Assembly (NCBI GenBank): GCA_017654735.1
Contig: JADPYG010000092.1
Location: 124,001 to 188,000, forward strand
DNA from: Vishniacozyma victoriae
Lineage: Eukaryota; Basidiomycota; Tremellomycetes; Tremellales; Bulleribasidiaceae
DNA length: 64,000 nt
Direction of reading: 5' to 3'
Each line of letters starts with the position of its first letter. Position 1 is the first letter of the stretch. The position numbers and the translations under genes were made by a program. The notes beneath the pieces are model-generated. The model did not search any database, was not told where the DNA came from, and saw only the letters and a list, made by a program, of their open reading frames with translations. Below are positions 59,383 to 64,000 of this stretch, piece after piece.

Positions 59383-59891
59383 TCCTTTTTATGCTGATTT
59401 TGGCGGTTTTGTCGGCTCTTTACCCGTTTCGCGGAAATGGCTGAGCCATCTCTTGGTTGCATAGCTGATTCGCTGAGATCTTGCAGTCTCCCAGCCAAGG
59501 AGACGACTCTGAGCGGTCGAACAGATGTAAGGACACGCTTGCGGCCATCTGGGCTGACATTCACATCGAACTTTTGAAATCGAGGAAAGCTTGCCAGACG
59601 AGTAATACACTTGAGACAGGAGATCCAACCGGGCAGGTGTATCGTCCAGATCCCCCAGCTCTTCTTAGCCTGTAACGTCTGTCTGTCCTCTAATGTCATC
59701 GATGGTGTATTGGCTATATAATAGAATTGTTGGCTAGATTTTGGGTTGTATTGGCTATCTATCCGACGGCCCGGTTTACCGGTCGGTAATTCCCGGTCAG
59801 GAGATTAGCTGTTCAGTGGTAACTTCTAATCGCATTCATATTCATTTCACCAGGTCTCTTTCTCAACGTCCAACAGTACACCCAATCCAAG
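59383..59891. other. Intergenic region between tRNA and DenD-like gene
   Basis: Holds the tRNA terminator and the downstream promoter. TTGGCTAT... occurs three times within 59709-59760 (GTATTGGCTATATAAT, TTGGCTAGAT, GTATTGGCTATCTAT), a small AT-rich repeat cluster containing a TATATAA box. Confidence 0.4.
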
Positions 59892-61167
59892 ATGTCAGTA
59901 CCTACATACGAAGCAGTCAAGTTACCATCCCACGTCGAGACGGTTCTGATCACCGGTGCAGGAGGTATGTCCATTCACATGGGGAGTGCTGATGATAGGA
60001 TTCGTTGGTGCTCAACTTACTCAACTCCTCCTTGATCTTTTCCCAAAGTTGAGGATCATCACGACCGATATTGTCGAGCCTCCTAAACTTACGAGTGATG
60101 AAAGGTTGAGAACTGTCAAATGTGATTTGGGGGATATCAAGCAGGTGGAGGGATTGTTTGAAGGTGAAAAGATCGGTGGAGTCTTTGCTCTCCAGTGCGT
60201 CCATCCAACCTGTACTTGTTCGTCGAAGTGCTGATATGATAGTGGGATTATGTCCGGAGGAGCCGAAGCGAATTTCCCCCTTGGCTACGCTGTCAACGTT
60301 GATTCCCATATCAATCTCCTCAAAGTATCCCACGCCCATGCGGAACAACACTTTAAATCAGGCCCGAAACCACGATACGTCTTCGTATCCTCCTTAGCGG
60401 TTTATGGTGGACCTAAAGCAAGACCTGAATCCCTCGTCAAGCCAGAGTGCGTCACCAACTTGTTCAGAAGTCAAACGAGCTGATCAGTAGTGAGACGCCT
60501 GTACTTGCTGAAACGAGTTATGGGTGTCAGAAACAGATCATCGAGCTATATGTCTACGATTATGGACGTAAAGGTTTCTTGGAGACTCGTTCGGTCCGAC
60601 TACCAACCGTAGCTATCAGATCTGGAGCTGTATGTCCTTCCTTAACCAACAATGTAGTGCTGATGGCAGCCATCATCCGCGGCATCATCATTCATCTCTG
60701 GTCTAATTAGGGAACCGCTCCAAGGCCAGGAATCGGTTCTTCCCATCGCAGACGATCCCTCGGACTCAATTATCGATACTCTCGCTTTCTACGTTTGCAG
60801 GACTAAAACGGTAGTGAGGAATATCGCTTATGCCCTCTGTATGGACGACGAGAAACTGGTAAAGAGGGGAAGTCGATCGATCAATCTACCCGGAATTAGG
60901 ATCACCCCAAGGCAGATACTCAAAGCTTTGTAAGTCTCCCTCAAACGGTCAGCGCTGATAAGCAGGGAACAACATGGAGGAGAAGAGGCAATGAAATTGG
61001 TTTCGTATAAGAAGGATGATGCTGTTATTCGGATCTGCAAATCCTGGGCTGGGGATTACGATTCAACAGAAGTTCAAAGTCTTGGGTTCGAGGTGGATGA
61101 TAAAGAGACTGGGTACTCTGGGGCGGTACAGGATTTCAAAGAGTTTTTGGTTTCTCAGAAGCAGTAG
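59892..61167 (+). CDS. NAD-dependent epimerase/dehydrogenase, D-erythronate dehydrogenase (DenD)-like
   Basis: The Rossmann signature TVLITGAGG|FVGAQLTQLL (TGxxGxxG) is split by the first intron. VFVSSLAVYGG supplies the catalytic Ser region and SYGCQKQIIELYVYDYGRKGFLETRSVRLPTVAIRSGA the YxxxK pair (Y-G-C-Q-K). PSSAASSFISGLIREPLQGQESVLP is the motif of the DenD group, which oxidises D-erythronate or related sugar acids with NAD+. The C-terminus DYDSTEVQSLGFEVDDKETGYSGAVQDFKEFLVS ends at 61167. Six or so introns. The aldolase at 46-47 kb and this gene could both act in sugar-acid catabolism, but they are 12 kb apart. Confidence 0.88.
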
Positions 61168-61337
61168 ACGTACGAGGATTGGACAAGGACTAAATGTATG
61201 ATGGTAGAAGTACAAGTGATGGGTATGTTGCTGTTTATGGTGTTGTCAATACTTTGTCGTCGTGATCACATATGTCCGGGTCGTCGGTTAACTGATGACC
61301 TGAACATCAGTAAACCGCCCCTGCTTGGATTATAAGT

Positions 61338-63013
61338 CTACTCACGCCGTAATAGATCCGACAGCCGTGCATCCCCCTCGTCGTTCTCATCCATATCATC
61401 TTCCTCGGCTTCCTCATCTGCTATTTTTTGCGCCAGAGCATTTGCTATATCAGACCGCTCGGCCTCGGCAACGATCGTGTCGAGCTCATACTCGTCTCCA
61501 TCGTTCTCATCCCCGGCGTCAGCAATTCTTCGCACTCCATCTTCCAATCCCACATCTCTCACCCAATTTAGTAGTATCTGGTGAATTTTCTCTGCAAGAG
61601 CTGAGCCGGCATCATTTCCAGGTGATCCCTTGTTCGCCGAAGAGATCTCGGTACAAGCGTCGGGATCAAAGAGGTACTGACGAAGCCAAATTAGGATAGA
61701 GAGGTTTTGGCCGATAAGATAATCGAGGAAGTCGGGCGAGAAAGGGGTATGTATCGCAAGAGCAGAAATGCAGTTGATAGCCCTCTGCATTTCTGATGGT
61801 GGGTCGGATGTTGTCCATTCCTCTTTGAGATATGCCCTATAGCCTGGTAGAGGTTGTTGTAGCCTCTTGTCCAGATGATCCGTTGCGTCTTTTGTGTGGA
61901 GGGACCAGATTCGAAAGATAGTGTAGCATGCCGCATTGACATACAGCAGGGGTGATGTTCTCCCAGATTCGGGGGCGATGATGCGAAGTAGGTTATCGAG
62001 GGTTTCTGGGACCCATGTAGTTGTCGGGGAACTACCTGCGGCGGTGATGATGGCCCTGGCAATCGCATCCAGCTTTTCCGTATCCACCCCTATTCATCAG
62101 CGTCGCTCAAGTCGATCGGCTCGATGGACGTACCTCGTCCACCTTCCAGTACTGCATTCTCCCCGAGAATATTCTCCATGATCGCTATAGATCCTCTTGG
62201 TCTCCTCACTTCCGCTGCCAATAGAAACCCAAGTCGATTAGGTACATGGGTCGGCCAGTCCATTCTCCATCCTTGATCTGATTCCACTCCTTTGCCTTTC
62301 GAGATTTGTAAAGCTGACCCTATTGCCGAAATCAAGAAATTCGCATTGAGATATTGTGTCATTAATTGCCCTCGGAGATCTTCATGTTCTTCCCTTCGGA
62401 TGGTCGGGTCGTATGCGAGTAAGGTAGCGGAGAGGTAGAGGTATGGTAGATGCTTGAGGATGATGACTTGGCCGACTGCGGTGGGAGGGATGTTTGAGCG
62501 GGTACTGGGTCCAGCGGAGGATTCGGGTCCGGGAGATGGTGAGGGATACATCAACCTGAACAACGTTTGGACAGTGTTCTTCAATTGTGTTTGCAGATCT
62601 TTCGTAGCTTTGTGATCTGACTCTTTGAACTCGATAGTGAGTGGGAGAAGAAGCAAATCGATGACATTCGAACATAGAGATCTAATCAACCGCAAGTCGG
62701 CGGTACCAAGTAGAACTGAACATCAGCTCTGGAGCAATGTTGAGTGGAAGTAGGTGTGCTCACAGTCCGAAGGTCCAAGTCCATCGAGGTGCGCAGCAGG
62801 CCAGTACTCCTTCTCCAACCATGCGTGTATATCCTCCAACAACTCCAAACATCTCTTGCCGACCAGTGACTGTAATTCCGCTGTGTCGGAATTCGTTGAT
62901 GGGTCGATACCGAGTCTTCTAGCCAGCTCCTCCGGTGACGTTGGGAGTTGATCTGGAGGCTGGAGTAATGCGGTACCTTCTTTCAAGCATTGCTTGAGTG
63001 ACTTCCGACGCAT
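61338..63013 (-). CDS. Uncharacterised conserved protein, probably alpha-helical repeat
   Basis: Not assigned to a named family. The translation is Leu-rich, predicted mostly alpha-helical, for example LIRSLCSNVIDLLLLPLTIEF, YLYLSATLLAYDP and INCISALAIHTPFSPDFLDYLIGQNLSILIWLRQYLF, followed by an acidic C-terminus (EEAEEDDMDENDEGDARLSDLL). This suggests an armadillo/HEAT-like protein. Introns: GTGAGC at about 62763 and GTACGT at about 62132, both with good branch points. A GTGAGT donor overlaps the apparent stop at 61340. If used, a 46-base intron joins an extra exon ending at 61235. First ATG 63013. Confidence 0.65.
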
Positions 63014-63407
63014 CCGATGAGCAGGTAGTCGATGTGTAGATTGGTAAGATAAGTAGAGAATCAACTTGAATTAAATGCAAAGTCGCGTCAAGATCAACTT
63101 CTTCATTTCACTCTTGTTCTTTATCTTCCATCACTTTCATCAAGGTCTTCTCGTAGCATATATACTCACGTCTAGATACATGGGTGCTGACGATTGGTCT
63201 TCACGAATGATTCAATCGATACAATCGATGCAATTCGAGAATGGATCTCGATAGATGGGATAGGGTGGATGGTACTACCCATGAATCACAAAACATGTTT
63301 GTTCCACTCGACTCCAAACGACATGCTCTACTGCGCTATCTAACATCTGATATCACGTCTTTCTTCTTCATTCACCCACATCTTCTTCACCAAATTAATT
63401 CAAAAGA
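63014..63407. other. Divergent intergenic region at the window end
   Basis: This 394-base gap holds both promoters. An imperfect repeat TCGATACAATCGATGCAATTCGA is at about 63216. Nothing else identifiable. Confidence 0.3.
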
Positions 63408-63970
63408 ATGGCAAACGTACTCACTGATCAAGAACGAGCCGACTTGGAAAACATGCCCAAAATCGAATACTACGAGTACGAAGTTGATTGTACTGGGTAT
63501 CCCTCATCCTCTCGTCCTCGAACACACGAAACTTCTCGTGCCACTCAGCCCACCACCCCTGCCGTTGAGGAATACGATCACGTCGCTCAGAGCTGGTACA
63601 ATCCGGAAGTCTACCAGTTCGTTTGATATGACGATGGGCCAGGACAATTCTTTGATGGACAGCCGGGGCTAGGGTTGGACTCGAAGTGGGATATACAGCC
63701 AAACACGATTCCAAGGATGACGAGAAAGACTGCATTCGCGGTGTCATCAAAGTAAGTCCCTCACAATCAAAAGGCATGATCTGACGATAGACCAACATCC
63801 GAACCCCACTGCCCATAGCGAAGCGCTTGGTTACAGGACCACATGATGAGAAATGGGATCTCTTCATCCAGTGGATGTACCAACCAAATATGCATGGAGC
63901 CATGATGTTGATGAATGAATCGACTGTCTACGAGATCCACGAGAAAAGAATGGAGGAAGGGGCTGGATGA
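63408..63970 (+). CDS. Uncharacterised protein; C-terminus resembles the gene at 24134
   Basis: Exon 1 starts MANVLTDQERADLENMPKIEYYEYEVDCTGYPSSSRP and runs to about VAQSW. After an intron of uncertain edges (donor GTACAA at about 63596, acceptor CTAG at about 63671) come VGLEVGYTAKHDSKDDEKDCIRGVIK, a second intron (from about 63752), and TNIRTPLPIAKRLVTGPHDEKWDLFIQWMYQPNMHGAMMLMNESTVYEIHEKR ending at TGA 63968-63970. Small (about 140 residues), no signal peptide or membrane segment. The last exon aligns by eye with TNARVPLPSK...WDEFIRHLYG of the 24134 gene, including the intron placed right before TN. Confidence 0.6.
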
Positions 63971-64000
63971 TATATTTGGGAAGAGGATTACTTTGATGAG

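Overview
The window is nuclear DNA of a basidiomycete yeast, most likely a tremellomycete of the Kwoniella/Cryptococcus group. Nearly every gene is cut by introns of about 40-60 bases with GTNNGT-like donors, a CTRAY branch point (usually GCTGAT or GCTAAC) a few bases before the acceptor, and a YAG acceptor. Arg is mostly CGA, intergenic gaps are short, and the ERG11, SEC14, PMC1, RPL9 and siderophore-transporter genes look tremellomycete. I see no transposon, rRNA, CRISPR or virus-like segment. All gene models were spliced by eye, so exon edges are predictions.

Layout. 1-8.4 kb: striatin (3' end outside the window), ERG11 (CYP51), a GH127 beta-L-arabinofuranosidase and a ChaC-type glutathione-degrading enzyme. 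8.8-27.7 kb is a transporter-rich accessory stretch: a CPA2 cation/proton antiporter that looks damaged, a DHA2-type MFS exporter, a quinate/hexose-type transporter, a divergent FAD monooxygenase, a maltose-type transporter, a BCS1-like AAA ATPase, a secreted CALB-type lipase, an orphan gene and another MFS transporter. 28-38.5 kb: a membrane-anchored SH3 protein, a divergent transketolase, a siderophore-iron transporter and ribosomal protein L9. 40-50 kb: a GATA factor, SEC14, an HpcH/HpaI aldolase and a penta-EF-hand protein. 51-64 kb: the PMC1 Ca2+-ATPase, a MaoC hot-dog protein, three uncharacterised genes, a tRNA-Thr with an intron, and a DenD-like dehydrogenase.

How the genes relate. 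Most are independent housekeeping genes. Functional links suggested by position are the divergent FAD monooxygenase/sugar-transporter pair, the siderophore transporter with two exact ATCWGATAA iron-repressor-type sites upstream, and calcium genes (PEF and PMC1) next to each other.

Most notable: three internal micro-exons of 7, 10 and 14 bases, each carrying conserved protein residues, that automated gene calling would easily miss; two exact iron-regulatory sites; a probable degenerating antiporter; and two uncharacterised genes, 39 kb apart, that share a short C-terminal motif and an intron position.
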